The notes under the pieces are model-generated. The model was not told the origin of the DNA and searched no databases. It was given only the letters and a program-made list of their open reading frames with translations. A stretch of DNA of 64,000 bases. Origin: Aliihoeflea aestuarii. GTDB taxonomy: Bacteria > Pseudomonadota > Alphaproteobacteria > Rhizobiales > Rhizobiaceae. The stretch's first letter is position 1; every line of letters starts with the position of its first letter. A program made the translations under genes and the position numbers. The stretch is from NCBI RefSeq assembly GCF_024105665.1, contig NZ_JAAAMK010000002.1, forward strand, positions 496,001 through 560,000. The letters run 5' to 3'. Of this stretch, positions 8,548 to 16,721 are shown in pieces.

Positions 8548-10911
8548 GTGAATATTCAGCAACGCTACGACGCCATGGATTATGGCCCCGCCCCCGAATC
8601 CCGCTCCGAGGCCGACAAGTGGCTCGCGGGACGCGACTTCTCGGCGTCTCTTTTCATTGATGGCGAATGGAAGAAACCGGCGGGCAAGAAGACCTTCGAA
8701 ACACGCGATCCGGCTTCGAACAAACTGCTCGCGACACTCGGCGAGGCGGGTGCCGACGATATTGACGCCGCCGTTTCCGCCGCGCGCAAGGCGCTGCCCA
8801 AATGGCAGGCGCTGTCCGGCTACCAGCGGGCGCGCCATCTTTACGCGATCGGCCGCGCCATGCAGCGCCATGCGCGCCTGTTCGCCGTGCTGGAATCGCT
8901 CGACAATGGCAAGCCGATCCGTGAAAGCCGCGATATCGACGTGCCGCTGGCGATCCGTCATTTCATTCACCACGCCGGCTGGGCGCAGGCGCTCGATACG
9001 GAGTTTCCGGGCCAAAAGGCGGTCGGCGTCGCCGGCCAGATCATCCCGTGGAATTTCCCGCTTCTGATGCTCGCCTGGAAGATCGCACCGGCGCTTGCCG
9101 CCGGCTGCACAATCGTCCTGAAGCCGGCCGAATTCACGCCGCTGACGGCCATCCTCTTCGCCGAAATCTGCGAGCGCGTCGGCCTGCCCAAGGGCGTAGT
9201 CAACATCGTGCAGGGCGGTCCCGAAGCAGGCGCGGCGATCGTCGAGCATGACGGCGTCGACAAGATCGCCTTCACCGGCTCGTCCGAAGTCGGCAAGATC
9301 ATCCGTCGGACCACCGCAGGCACGGGCAAGAAGCTATCGCTTGAATTGGGCGGCAAGTCGGCCTTCATCGTCTTCGAGGATGCCGATCTCGATTCCGCCG
9401 TCGAGGGTCTGGTCGACGGCATCTGGTTCAATCAGGGTCAGGTCTGCTGCGCGGGCTCGCGCCTTCTGGTGCAGGAAAGCGTCGCCGAGCGCTTCATCGC
9501 CAAGGTCAAGGCGCGCATGGCGAAGCTGCGCCTCGGCGACCCGCTGGACAAAAACACCGATATCGGCCCGCTGGTCGAAAAGACGCAACTCGAACGCGTG
9601 CGCCGCCTCGTCGCGCAGGGCGAAGCCGAGGGCGCCGAGTGCTGGCGACCCGAATGCCTGATACCAGCCGAGGGTCATTATCATCTGCCCGTGCTCGCCA
9701 CCAATCTCGCGCCCGCCAATGTGCTGGCGCAGGAGGAAGTGTTCGGCCCGGTGCTGGCTGCGATGACCTTCCGCACGACTGACGAAGCGGTCGCGCTCGC
9801 CAACAACACACGCTACGGGCTTGCCGCATCGGTCTGGAGCGAGAACATCAATCTCGCCCTCGACGCCGCGCCGAAGCTCAAGGCGGGCGTCGTCTGGATC
9901 AACGGAACCAACATGTTCGACGCCGCCTGCGGCTTCGGCGGTTACCGGGAAAGCGGGTTCGGCCGCGAGGGCGGCCGCGAGGGTCTCGGCGAATATTTGA
10001 CGAAGCCGGCCGGCAAATCCGCCGATCTTGCACCGTCAAAGCCCGCGGCGACGACCACCACCATGGACGCCGGAGGCATCGATCGCACGGCGAAGCTCTA
10101 TATCGGCGGCAAGCAGGTCCGCCCCGACGGCGGCTATTCGATGCCGGTCGTCGATCCGAAAGGACGGCTTGTCGGCGAGGTCGGTGTCGGCAGCCGCAAA
10201 GACATTCGCGATGCCGTTTCCGCCGCCCACGCGGCCAAGGGCTGGGCATCGGCGACGGGCTACAATCGGTCTCAGGTGCTCTATTTCTTTGCGGAGAACC
10301 TCGACGCGCGCGCCGACGAATTCGCCGCAAGGATCGCGGCTCTGACGGGAGCATCGGCGCGCAACGCACGCGCCGAAGTCGATCTTTCCGTCGAACACCT
10401 CTTCGCGCTCGCCGGACTGGCCGACAAATATGAGGGCCGCGTCCACCAGCCGCCTGCCCGTGCCGTCACGCTTGCGCTGCACGAGCCGGTCGGCGTCGTC
10501 GGTCTCGTCGCATCGGACGATCAGCCATTGCTCGGTCTGATCTCGCTGATCGCTCCCGCGCTCGCCATGGGCAATTGCGTCGTGGCGGTGCCCTCCGCAC
10601 GTCATGCGCTGGTCGCAACGGATCTCTATCAGGTCATGGAAACGTCGGACCTGCCGTCCGGCGCCGTCAACATCGTCACCGGCCCTTCAGCCGAACTTGC
10701 CAAAGTCCTGGCCATGCACGACGATGTGGACGGTCTTTGGTGCGTCGCCGACAACGAGACCTGCCGCGTGGTCGAAGCCGAATCGGCGGGCAATCTCAAG
10801 CGCGTGTGGACGAGTGGAGGCAAATCGGTCGACTGGACGTCCACGCCTCACGATCTGCTGTTGCCACGGGCCGTCGAAGTGAAGAACATATGGGTGCCGT
10901 TTGGAGATTGA
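8548..10911 (+). CDS. Double-domain aldehyde dehydrogenase (active domain plus degenerate domain)
   Basis: The 787-residue protein carries two aldehyde-dehydrogenase modules. Residues about 35-495 form a complete domain: cofactor motif IIPWNFPLLM, glycine-rich FTGSSEVGK, general-base Glu266 in LELGGK, and catalytic Cys300/Cys301 in NQGQVCCAGSR. Residues about 515-787 resemble a second, shortened ALDH cofactor half (LYIGGKQVRPDGG, then GVVGLVASDDQPLLG) with no catalytic Cys motif, so it is probably structural. It lies 12 bases after deoC. I infer NAD(P)-dependent oxidation of the acetaldehyde released by DeoC. GTG 8548 is a plausible start; ATG 8575 is the alternative. Confidence 0.88.
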   Translation: MNIQQRYDAMDYGPAPESRSEADKWLAGRDFSASLFIDGEWKKPAGKKTFETRDPASNKLLATLGEAGADDIDAAVSAARKALPKWQALSGYQRARHLYAIGRAMQRHARLFAVLESLDNGKPIRESRDIDVPLAIRHFIHHAGWAQALDTEFPGQKAVGVAGQIIPWNFPLLMLAWKIAPALAAGCTIVLKPAEFTPLTAILFAEICERVGLPKGVVNIVQGGPEAGAAIVEHDGVDKIAFTGSSEVGKIIRRTTAGTGKKLSLELGGKSAFIVFEDADLDSAVEGLVDGIWFNQGQVCCAGSRLLVQESVAERFIAKVKARMAKLRLGDPLDKNTDIGPLVEKTQLERVRRLVAQGEAEGAECWRPECLIPAEGHYHLPVLATNLAPANVLAQEEVFGPVLAAMTFRTTDEAVALANNTRYGLAASVWSENINLALDAAPKLKAGVVWINGTNMFDAACGFGGYRESGFGREGGREGLGEYLTKPAGKSADLAPSKPAATTTTMDAGGIDRTAKLYIGGKQVRPDGGYSMPVVDPKGRLVGEVGVGSRKDIRDAVSAAHAAKGWASATGYNRSQVLYFFAENLDARADEFAARIAALTGASARNARAEVDLSVEHLFALAGLADKYEGRVHQPPARAVTLALHEPVGVVGLVASDDQPLLGLISLIAPALAMGNCVVAVPSARHALVATDLYQVMETSDLPSGAVNIVTGPSAELAKVLAMHDDVDGLWCVADNETCRVVEAESAGNLKRVWTSGGKSVDWTSTPHDLLLPRAVEVKNIWVPFGD

Positions 10912-10926
10912 AGGCGGGGATCTAGG

Positions 10927-11397
10927 ATGAGCGCTGCCGGGGATCATGTCGACGAAGATACATTCCTGCCTGGGGATACGTCCCGATCGCTGCCCATTTC
11001 CCTGCTGCGCGCCCGCGAGGCCGTCATGGTCAGGTTTCGCCCGCTTCTGGCGTCCCACGATCTGACGGAACAGCAATGGCGCGTGATCCGCATGCTGGGC
11101 GAAACGAGCCCGCTGGATGCATCCGACCTTGCGGAACGCGCCTGCATTCTGGCCCCCAGCCTGACGCGCATCATCAAGTCGCTTGAAGAACGCGGCCTGA
11201 TCCGCCGCGAGCGGGACGATGGCGATGCGCGGCGCGCACTCTTGAGCCTCAATCCCGCCGGTCGTGACCTCATCCGTACCGTGATGCCGCAGAGCAATGC
11301 GATCTACATGCGACTGCAGGCGCGCTACGGTCACGACAAGGTGGAAATCCTCATCGACATGCTGAACGAACTGGCCGCCACCAGGGACGGGAAATGA
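10927..11397 (+). CDS. hpaR: HpaR-like MarR family transcriptional regulator
   Basis: This 156-residue MarR protein has the winged-helix DNA-binding core at about residues 45-115: LTEQQWRVIRMLGE, then the recognition helix in APSLTRIIKSLEERGLI, then the wing RRERDDGDARR. The N-terminal SLPISLLRAREAVMVRFRPLL is characteristic of HpaR, the repressor of homoprotocatechuate catabolism. No hpa aromatic-degradation gene is in the window, so the effector and target are uncertain. The stop codon overlaps the start of maiA (ATGA). Confidence 0.85.
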   Translation: MSAAGDHVDEDTFLPGDTSRSLPISLLRAREAVMVRFRPLLASHDLTEQQWRVIRMLGETSPLDASDLAERACILAPSLTRIIKSLEERGLIRRERDDGDARRALLSLNPAGRDLIRTVMPQSNAIYMRLQARYGHDKVEILIDMLNELAATRDGK

Positions 11398-12044
11398 GCC
11401 GCATCGTTCTGCATAATTATTTCCGGTCCTCGACGTCCTATCGTGTGCGGATCGCGCTCAATCTGAAAGGTGTCGCGTACGACTATGTCGCGCATCATCT
11501 GCGGCACGGCGAACAGCGCAACCCCGCGTTTCTCGCGGTGAACCCGCAAGGGCTGGTGCCGACGCTGGTCTGGAGCGACGGAACGGTCATCACGCAATCA
11601 CTGGCGATCTGCGAATTTCTGGACGAAACGATCCCGGAGCCGCCGCTTCTGCCGGCCGATCCGGCAGGTCGCGTGCATGTCCGCGCTCTTGCCCAGATGA
11701 TTGCATGTGAAATCCATCCGGTGAACAATCTGCGCGTCCTGACGGAGTTGCGCAGACGCTTCGGCGCGGATGCTTCAGCCATCGCCGACTGGTTTGGGCA
11801 CTGGGTGAGCGAAACATTCGAACCGCTTGAATCGATTCTTGCTTCCCATCGTCTCACCGGGCGATTCTGCCACGGTGACGTGCCCGGCCTTGCCGACATC
11901 TGCCTCGTCGCCCAAGTTGCGAACAACGCACGTTTCGGCGTTGACATGACACGCTATCCAACGATTGCGCGCATCGATGCCGCATGCCTGGAACTGCCTG
12001 CTTTTGCAGATGCCGCGCCAATGCGCCAGCCCGACGCCGAATAG
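11394..12044 (+). CDS. maiA: Maleylacetoacetate isomerase (zeta-class glutathione S-transferase)
   Basis: The 216-residue protein has a thioredoxin-fold N-terminal domain and an all-helical C-terminal domain. The zeta-class active-site motif is SSTSYRVRIALNLKG (residues 12-26), where the Ser-rich segment activates glutathione. NPQGLVPTLV holds the cis-Pro, and TQSLAICEFLDE binds the glutathione gamma-glutamyl group. It isomerises maleylacetoacetate, or maleylpyruvate in gentisate breakdown, to the trans isomer. It is translationally coupled to the HpaR-like regulator by a four-base overlap. The fumarylacetoacetase and homogentisate dioxygenase partners are not in the window. Confidence 0.88.
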   Translation: MSRIVLHNYFRSSTSYRVRIALNLKGVAYDYVAHHLRHGEQRNPAFLAVNPQGLVPTLVWSDGTVITQSLAICEFLDETIPEPPLLPADPAGRVHVRALAQMIACEIHPVNNLRVLTELRRRFGADASAIADWFGHWVSETFEPLESILASHRLTGRFCHGDVPGLADICLVAQVANNARFGVDMTRYPTIARIDAACLELPAFADAAPMRQPDAE

Positions 12045-12045
12045 A

Positions 12046-12189
12046 TCAGTTGACGGAACTGTCCGCTTCGATCGGCGGGTTGAGAAGCGCCAGACGCGCC
12101 TGCGGCTCTGCCTGTACGCTACCGAAAAAGTAAAACGACCCCGCCACGAGCGCGCCAAGAAGCGCTGTGGATAAAACCTTGCCTGCCAT
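12046..12189 (-). CDS. Small hypothetical protein with N-terminal membrane segment (47 residues)
   Basis: The product has an N-terminal hydrophobic stretch, KVLSTALLGALVAGSFYFFG, ending near VQA-EP. That looks like a signal peptide or a single membrane anchor, followed by a short polar tail. I do not recognise a family. ATG 12189 is used because the alternative TTG further upstream has no ribosome binding site and adds a charged leader. It is the last gene on the minus strand downstream of lolD. Confidence 0.5.
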   Translation of the reverse strand: MAGKVLSTALLGALVAGSFYFFGSVQAEPQARLALLNPPIEADSSVN

Positions 12190-12310
12190 TTTTCTGCATC
12201 CCACACGGCGTCGAAACGCCAGTCCCTTCAAAGGGAAAACCGGGAGCGGTGGGGATCGTTCCGCAAAAAATCCATCTTCCGGCCATGCAGATGGCCGGAA
12301 GATGGAAAGC

Positions 12311-13003
12311 TCAGCCGGCGGTGACCTCGACGACCTTGCCTTCGATAAGCGTCACGCGGCGGTCCATACGTCCGGCAAGTTCGTGGTTATGCGTGGCAAT
12401 GAGAGCCGAAAGGCCCGACTGGCGCACCAGTGCTTCGAGTGCGTCGAACACGTAACCCGCCGTCGCGGGATCGAGATTGCCGGTCGGCTCGTCCGCCAGA
12501 AGCAGACGCGGGGCGTTGGCGACTGCCCGAGCGATCGCCACGCGCTGCTGCTCGCCGCCAGACAATTCGGCCGGACGATGCGACGCGCGATGCCCGATCT
12601 TCATGTAGTCGAGCAGTTGCGCGCTACGCTCCTTGGCCTGTTTCGGGGAAAGCCCCTGCACGAGCTGCGGCATCATGATGTTTTCGAGCGCGGTGAATTC
12701 CGGCAGAAGATGATGGAACTGATAGACGAAGCCGATTTCGTTGCGCCGGATCGCGGTCCGGTCATCGTCGGAAAGCTGTCCGCATTCCTGCCCGTTGAGC
12801 ATGACTTCGCCGGCATTTGGCCGCTCGAGGAGACCTGCCGAATGAAGCAGTGTCGACTTGCCCGCCCCCGACGGTGCGACAAGCGCGACCATTTCGCCCT
12901 GCCCGATCGTGAAATCAGCCTTGTCGAGGATGACGAGCTTGCCCGACGCGTCCTCGTACGATCGCTCAACCTTGTTGAGCTGAAGAACCGTCTTCGTCGC
13001 CAT
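12311..13003 (-). CDS. lolD: Lipoprotein-releasing ABC transporter ATP-binding protein LolD
   Basis: This 230-residue ATPase energises extraction of outer-membrane lipoproteins from the inner membrane for delivery to LolA. It has Walker [10 protein letters not shown] (43-51), the LolD-typical [13 protein letters not shown]-loop region, the signature [14 protein letters not shown], Walker [13 protein letters not shown], and the H-loop THNHEL. The ATG overlaps the stop codon of the permease gene by one base (TAATG), so the two are translationally coupled. The open frame upstream of 13003 is only an extension inside lolC. Confidence 0.95.
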   Translation of the reverse strand: MATKTVLQLNKVERSYEDASGKLVILDKADFTIGQGEMVALVAPSGAGKSTLLHSAGLLERPNAGEVMLNGQECGQLSDDDRTAIRRNEIGFVYQFHHLLPEFTALENIMMPQLVQGLSPKQAKERSAQLLDYMKIGHRASHRPAELSGGEQQRVAIARAVANAPRLLLADEPTGNLDPATAGYVFDALEALVRQSGLSALIATHNHELAGRMDRRVTLIEGKVVEVTAG

Positions 13004-14283
13004 TATTCGTACCTCAGCGCATCGACGGGATCGAGCTTTGCCGCGCGCCAGGCCGGAAAGAGCGTGGCGAGGAAGGACAGCACAAGCGCCATCAGGACGA
13101 CTGATATGGTCTCCGCGATGTCCATGCGCGCCGGCAACTGGCTCAGGAAATAGAGTTCGGGATTGAAAAGCGTCGTGCCCGAAAGCCAGGAGAAGAACTG
13201 CCGGATCAGCTCGACATTCATGCACACGATGACCCCCAGAACGACGCCCGCCAAGGTGCCAACCACGCCGATCGCCGCGCCCGTCATGAAGAAGATGCGC
13301 ATGACCGCGCCGCTCGTCGCGCCCATGGTTCGCAAGATCGCGATATCGCGTCCCTTGTCCTTCACCAGCATGAAAAGGCCGGAGATGATGTTGAGCGCGG
13401 CGACGAGCACGATCAACGTCAGGATCATGAACATCACGTTCCGCTCGACTTGAAGGGCGGAGAAGAATGTCTGGTTGCGTTGCCGCCAGTCCGTCAGGAA
13501 CACCGGCCGCATGGCCGCGTCCTCGACGGCCGGCCGCAACTGGTCGACCATGTCGGGGTTGTCGACGAAAAGCTCGATCGATTGCGCGACGCCGTCGGAG
13601 TTGAAGAAGAGCTGCGCTTCCTCCATCGGCATGAAGATGACAGACGCATCATACTCCGACATGCCGAGCTGGAAGATCGCGGCGACCGGATAGGACTTGA
13701 CCCGTGGCGTGGTTCCAAACGGTGTCACGTCGCCGTCGGCCGAGGCGAATGTGATCGGGTCGCCCACGGCAAGTCCGAGCGACTGCGCCATGCGGCTGCC
13801 GATGACGACGCCCTGGTCGCCCTGGAAGTTATCGAGCGAACCGTCGATGATGTTGCCCGAGATGCTTTCCATACGCTGGAGGTCCTCAGCCCGCAGGCCC
13901 CGAACCATGGCACCTGTGCCGGCCGAGCGCCGGCCAGACGCCAGCACCTGCCCATCCACCAGCGGAATCGCGTAGCGCACGCCGGCGATGCCGTTGAAAC
14001 GCGCGGCGATCTCCTCGTAATCGTCGAGACCGCTGTCGATCGGCTGCACGATCAGATGACCGTTGATGCCGAGGATACGGTCGAGCAGTTCGGCGCGAAA
14101 GCCGTTCATCACGGCCATGACGATGATCAAGGTCGCCACGCCGAGCATGATGCCGATGAAGGAAATCATGGAGATGACGGAAATCACCGTTTCCTTGCGC
14201 TTGGAACGCAGATAGCGCCACGCGACCATGCGCTCGAAGCCCGAAAACGGTCCGGCGCCTTTCTTGGAGACGGCCTCGCTCAT
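13003..14283 (-). CDS. lolC: Lipoprotein-releasing ABC transporter permease (LolC/LolE type)
   Basis: The 426-residue protein has the LolC/E layout. A first transmembrane helix lies at about 25-50 ([18 protein letters not shown]). A large periplasmic domain follows to about residue 270, and three C-terminal helices form the FtsX/MacB-like fold, with [14 protein letters not shown] as the coupling-helix region that contacts LolD. As only one permease gene accompanies lolD, the transporter is probably a homodimeric LolF-type arrangement. It starts inside proS with an ATGA overlap. Confidence 0.93.
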   Translation of the reverse strand: MSEAVSKKGAGPFSGFERMVAWRYLRSKRKETVISVISMISFIGIMLGVATLIIVMAVMNGFRAELLDRILGINGHLIVQPIDSGLDDYEEIAARFNGIAGVRYAIPLVDGQVLASGRRSAGTGAMVRGLRAEDLQRMESISGNIIDGSLDNFQGDQGVVIGSRMAQSLGLAVGDPITFASADGDVTPFGTTPRVKSYPVAAIFQLGMSEYDASVIFMPMEEAQLFFNSDGVAQSIELFVDNPDMVDQLRPAVEDAAMRPVFLTDWRQRNQTFFSALQVERNVMFMILTLIVLVAALNIISGLFMLVKDKGRDIAILRTMGATSGAVMRIFFMTGAAIGVVGTLAGVVLGVIVCMNVELIRQFFSWLSGTTLFNPELYFLSQLPARMDIAETISVVLMALVLSFLATLFPAWRAAKLDPVDALRYE

Positions 14284-15608
14284 GCGCTCGCCCCCAGCGC
14301 GGCGACGACATTGTCGAGCGGCACCGTGCGGCGCTCGCCCGTCTTGCGGTTCTTGATTTCGACCTCATTGGCGGCCAGTCCGCGCGGGCCGACGATCACC
14401 TGCCACGGCAGTCCGATCAGATCTGCGGTGGCGAACTTGCCGCCCGCACGGCTGTCGGTATCGTCATAGAGAACCTCGCGGCCGGCCGCTTCGAGTTCGC
14501 CGTAAAGCTTGTCGCAGGCCGCATCACAGGCCGCGTCGCCCGTCTTCATGTTGATCAGCGCGACATGGAACGGCGCGACCTCCTCGGGCCACACGATGCC
14601 GTTCTCGTCATGGCTCGCCTCGATGATACCCGCAACCAGGCGCGACGGACCAATGCCGTAGGAACCCATGGAAACGAAATGCTCCTTGCCGTCCGGCCCC
14701 TGCACCTTGGCGCCCATCGGCTTCGAATATTTTTCGCCGAAGTGGAAGATATGGCCGACCTCGATGCCGCGCGCCGCCAGTTGCTTGCCCGCTTCCACCT
14801 GCCCCCAGGCGTCTTCATCGTGCATCTCGTCGGTCGCCGCATAGGGCGTCGTCCATTGCTCGACGATTCCGGCGATAGCCGCATCGTCCGTAAAGTCCGT
14901 GTCGGCGCCCGGAACGGGAAGATCGAGATAGGCCTTGTCGCAATAGACCTGGCTTTCGCCCGTCTCGGCAAGGATGATGAACTCGTGGGAAAGATCGCCC
15001 CCGATCGGTCCGGTATCGGCTCGCATCGGGATCGCCTTCATGCCTACGCGCGTGAAAGTGCGCAGGTAAGACACGAACATCCGGTAATAGGCCGCTTTCG
15101 CACCCTCATAATCGAGATCGAAGGAATAGGCGTCCTTCATCAGGAACTCTCTGCTGCGCATCACACCGAAGCGCGGGCGGACCTCGTCGCGGAACTTCCA
15201 TTGGATATGGTAGAGATTGAGCGGCAGATCCTTGTAGGACTTGACGTAGGATCGGAAAATCTCGGTGACCATCTCCTCATTGGTCGGCCCGTAGAGCATC
15301 TCGCGATCCTGCCGGTCGCGGATGCGCAGCATTTCCTTGCCGTAGGCGTCGTAACGCCCGCTCTCGCGCCAAAGCTCCGCGGACTGGATCGTCGGCATGA
15401 GGATTTCCAGCGCACCGGCACGATTCTGCTCTTCGCGGATGATCGTATTGACCTTTTCCAGCACGCGCTTGCCGAGCGGCAGCCACGAGAACGACCCCTG
15501 CCCCTGCTGGCGGATCATTCCTGCGCGCAGCATCAGGCGGTGCGAGACGATTTCCGCCTCGCGGGGGTTTTCCTTGAGGATGGGAAGAAAGTACTGCGAC
15601 AAACGCAT
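14280..15608 (-). CDS. proS: Prolyl-tRNA synthetase (short, alphaproteobacterial form)
   Basis: This class II synthetase charges tRNA-Pro. The 442-residue length fits the form that lacks the INS editing domain. Motif 2 is seen in [18 protein letters not shown], preceded by [23 protein letters not shown]. The motif 3 region is [16 protein letters not shown]. The C-terminal anticodon-binding domain includes [18 protein letters not shown] 15608 is preferred to the TTG one codon upstream. The gene is coupled to lolC by a four-base overlap. Its upstream region is shared with a divergent small-RNA gene. Confidence 0.95.
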   Translation of the reverse strand: MRLSQYFLPILKENPREAEIVSHRLMLRAGMIRQQGQGSFSWLPLGKRVLEKVNTIIREEQNRAGALEILMPTIQSAELWRESGRYDAYGKEMLRIRDRQDREMLYGPTNEEMVTEIFRSYVKSYKDLPLNLYHIQWKFRDEVRPRFGVMRSREFLMKDAYSFDLDYEGAKAAYYRMFVSYLRTFTRVGMKAIPMRADTGPIGGDLSHEFIILAETGESQVYCDKAYLDLPVPGADTDFTDDAAIAGIVEQWTTPYAATDEMHDEDAWGQVEAGKQLAARGIEVGHIFHFGEKYSKPMGAKVQGPDGKEHFVSMGSYGIGPSRLVAGIIEASHDENGIVWPEEVAPFHVALINMKTGDAACDAACDKLYGELEAAGREVLYDDTDSRAGGKFATADLIGLPWQVIVGPRGLAANEVEIKNRKTGERRTVPLDNVVAALGASA

Positions 15609-15795
15609 CAAGCACGTCCATTCGAGAAGAGAGAAGGCGCGGAATCAAAGGCGATGAAGCCCCGATTGCCCGCGCTTCATAGCTATTTCAAGGCCCGTTG
15701 AAAACCCGTAAGACTTTCGGGAGGAAGCCCGCATGGCTGTGCCGATTAATTGTGCATTGCAGCACAAATTGCAGGCCCTCAAAGCGAAATTTAAG

Positions 15796-15824
15796 GTGAC
15801 ATCGGTGCGACGATTGGTCTAGTC
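15796..15824 (+). promoter_or_regulatory. Candidate promoter of the intergenic small RNA
   Basis: GTGACA (15796-15801) and CTAGTC (15819-15824) are separated by 17 bases and lie where a sigma-70 promoter for the downstream hairpin RNA would be expected, giving a start near 15830. The -10 match is modest. Confidence 0.4.
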
Positions 15825-15829
15825 TCACT

Positions 15830-15984
15830 CCAATAACAGAGATGGCGAGAAGAATTTTTCGCTTTCCTACGCGGTCGAAGTCTTGGGAGGATGCGATCCT
15901 GGCGCGATAAACCGCTGCCACCATGGAATGGAAACGGATCGGACGCGTTTAAATTTGCAAGGCCTTGTGCCTTGCATTTTTTTT
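15830..15984 (+). ncRNA. Putative trans-encoded small RNA (candidate alpha-r45-like family)
   Basis: The 427-base gap between proS and the DUF1467 gene has no convincing ORF. It holds a promoter-like pair, several local hairpins and a strong intrinsic terminator, all on the strand opposite both neighbours. Examples are GCGAGAA/TTTTCGC near 15845-15862, GGAT-GCG-ATCC near 15889-15899, and longer-range CGATCC/GGATCG and ACGCG/CGCGT pairs. The expected transcript is about 155 nt. Length, own promoter and terminator, and an intergenic site beside proS recall the alpha-r45 sRNA family of Rhizobiales as I remember it; that family assignment is tentative. The remainder of the gap (15609-15795 and 15985-16035) shows only an interrupted palindrome at 15750-15767. 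Confidence 0.6.
15957..15984 (+). terminator. Rho-independent terminator of the intergenic small RNA
   Basis: GCAAGGC, loop CTTGT, and GCCTTGC form a perfect seven-pair stem, followed by ATTTTTTTT. It is oriented to stop plus-strand transcription, where no protein gene lies upstream, which implies a short RNA ends here. Confidence 0.88.
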
Positions 15985-16035
15985 GAGCACCGAAATAAAT
16001 CGAGCCGGCGAAGGACCGGCTTTGGTCGACCGGCT

Positions 16036-16302
16036 TCAGAAGCTCGGAAGTACGTTCGGGATGTCCTCGAACCGCCATCCGTAGACGGATGTGAGCACAT
16101 AGAAGAAGCCATAGATCAGCGCGGAGACGATGGTGGTGCGCAGCACCGCCTTGCCCATATGCGAGCCTGAGGGCGCGCTCGCGGTCGTGCCGAGCGTCAC
16201 GTCGCCCTCTTCGTCCTGCGTGCGCACGCCGAACGGAATCATGGCGAACAGAACCGTCCACCAAATGACGAAATAGATCGCGAAACCCGATATCCAGTTC
16301 AT
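16036..16302 (-). CDS. DUF1467 family membrane protein
   Basis: This 88-residue protein has two membrane segments, at about 4-23 (WISGFAIYFVIWWTVLFAMI) and about 57-75, joined by a polar loop with PFGVRTQDEEGDV. The layout and the FVIWW...PFGVRTQ motif mark the alphaproteobacterial DUF1467 family, of unknown role. It follows mce by four bases and is the last gene of the run that begins with the nuo genes before the sRNA gap. The frame is open further upstream, but ATG 16302 begins the family similarity. Confidence 0.85.
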   Translation of the reverse strand: MNWISGFAIYFVIWWTVLFAMIPFGVRTQDEEGDVTLGTTASAPSGSHMGKAVLRTTIVSALIYGFFYVLTSVYGWRFEDIPNVLPSF

Positions 16303-16306
16303 GATC

Positions 16307-16711
16307 TCAGCTCTGTTCGAGTTCGATGAGCGTGCCCATGAAATCCTTGGGGTGAAGGAACAGGACCGGCTTGCCATGCGCGCCGATCTTCAGCTCTCCA
16401 TCGCCCAGGATTCGCGCGCCGGACGCCTTCATCCGGTCGCGCGCGGCGATGATGTCATCGACCTCGTAGCAAACGTGATGCATGCCGCCCGACGGGTTCT
16501 TCTCGAGAAACGGCCGGATGGTCGAATCCTCACCCAGCGGCTCCATCAATTCGATCTTGGTGTTGTCGACATTGACGAAAACGACCGTCACGCCGTGCTC
16601 CGGCAGCGCCTGCGGCTCCGAAACGTCACCGCCAAGCGTATCGCGATACAGCGCGGTCGCGGCCGCCAGATCGGGCACCGCGAGCGCGACGTGATTCAGT
16701 CGTCCGAGCAT
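16307..16711 (-). CDS. mce: Methylmalonyl-CoA epimerase
   Basis: The 134-residue vicinal-oxygen-chelate protein interconverts (S)- and (R)-methylmalonyl-CoA in propionate and odd-chain or branched-chain breakdown. It has two paired beta-alpha-beta-beta-beta units. The metal ligands include His7 in RLNHVALAV and the later His in GGMHHVCYEVDD, plus Glu in PVLFLHPKDFMGTLIELE. The length is usual for the family. It lies 10 bases downstream of rnj. The B12-dependent mutase partner is not in the window. Confidence 0.93.
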   Translation of the reverse strand: MLGRLNHVALAVPDLAAATALYRDTLGGDVSEPQALPEHGVTVVFVNVDNTKIELMEPLGEDSTIRPFLEKNPSGGMHHVCYEVDDIIAARDRMKASGARILGDGELKIGAHGKPVLFLHPKDFMGTLIELEQS

Positions 16712-16721
16712 ATGCTCTCCA

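Noticed and set aside
15750-15767. Interrupted palindrome TTGTGC-ATTGCA-GCACAA upstream of proS
   Set aside because: Six-base arms in an AT-rich stretch are weak evidence. It is about 140 bases from proS and I know of no matching regulator.
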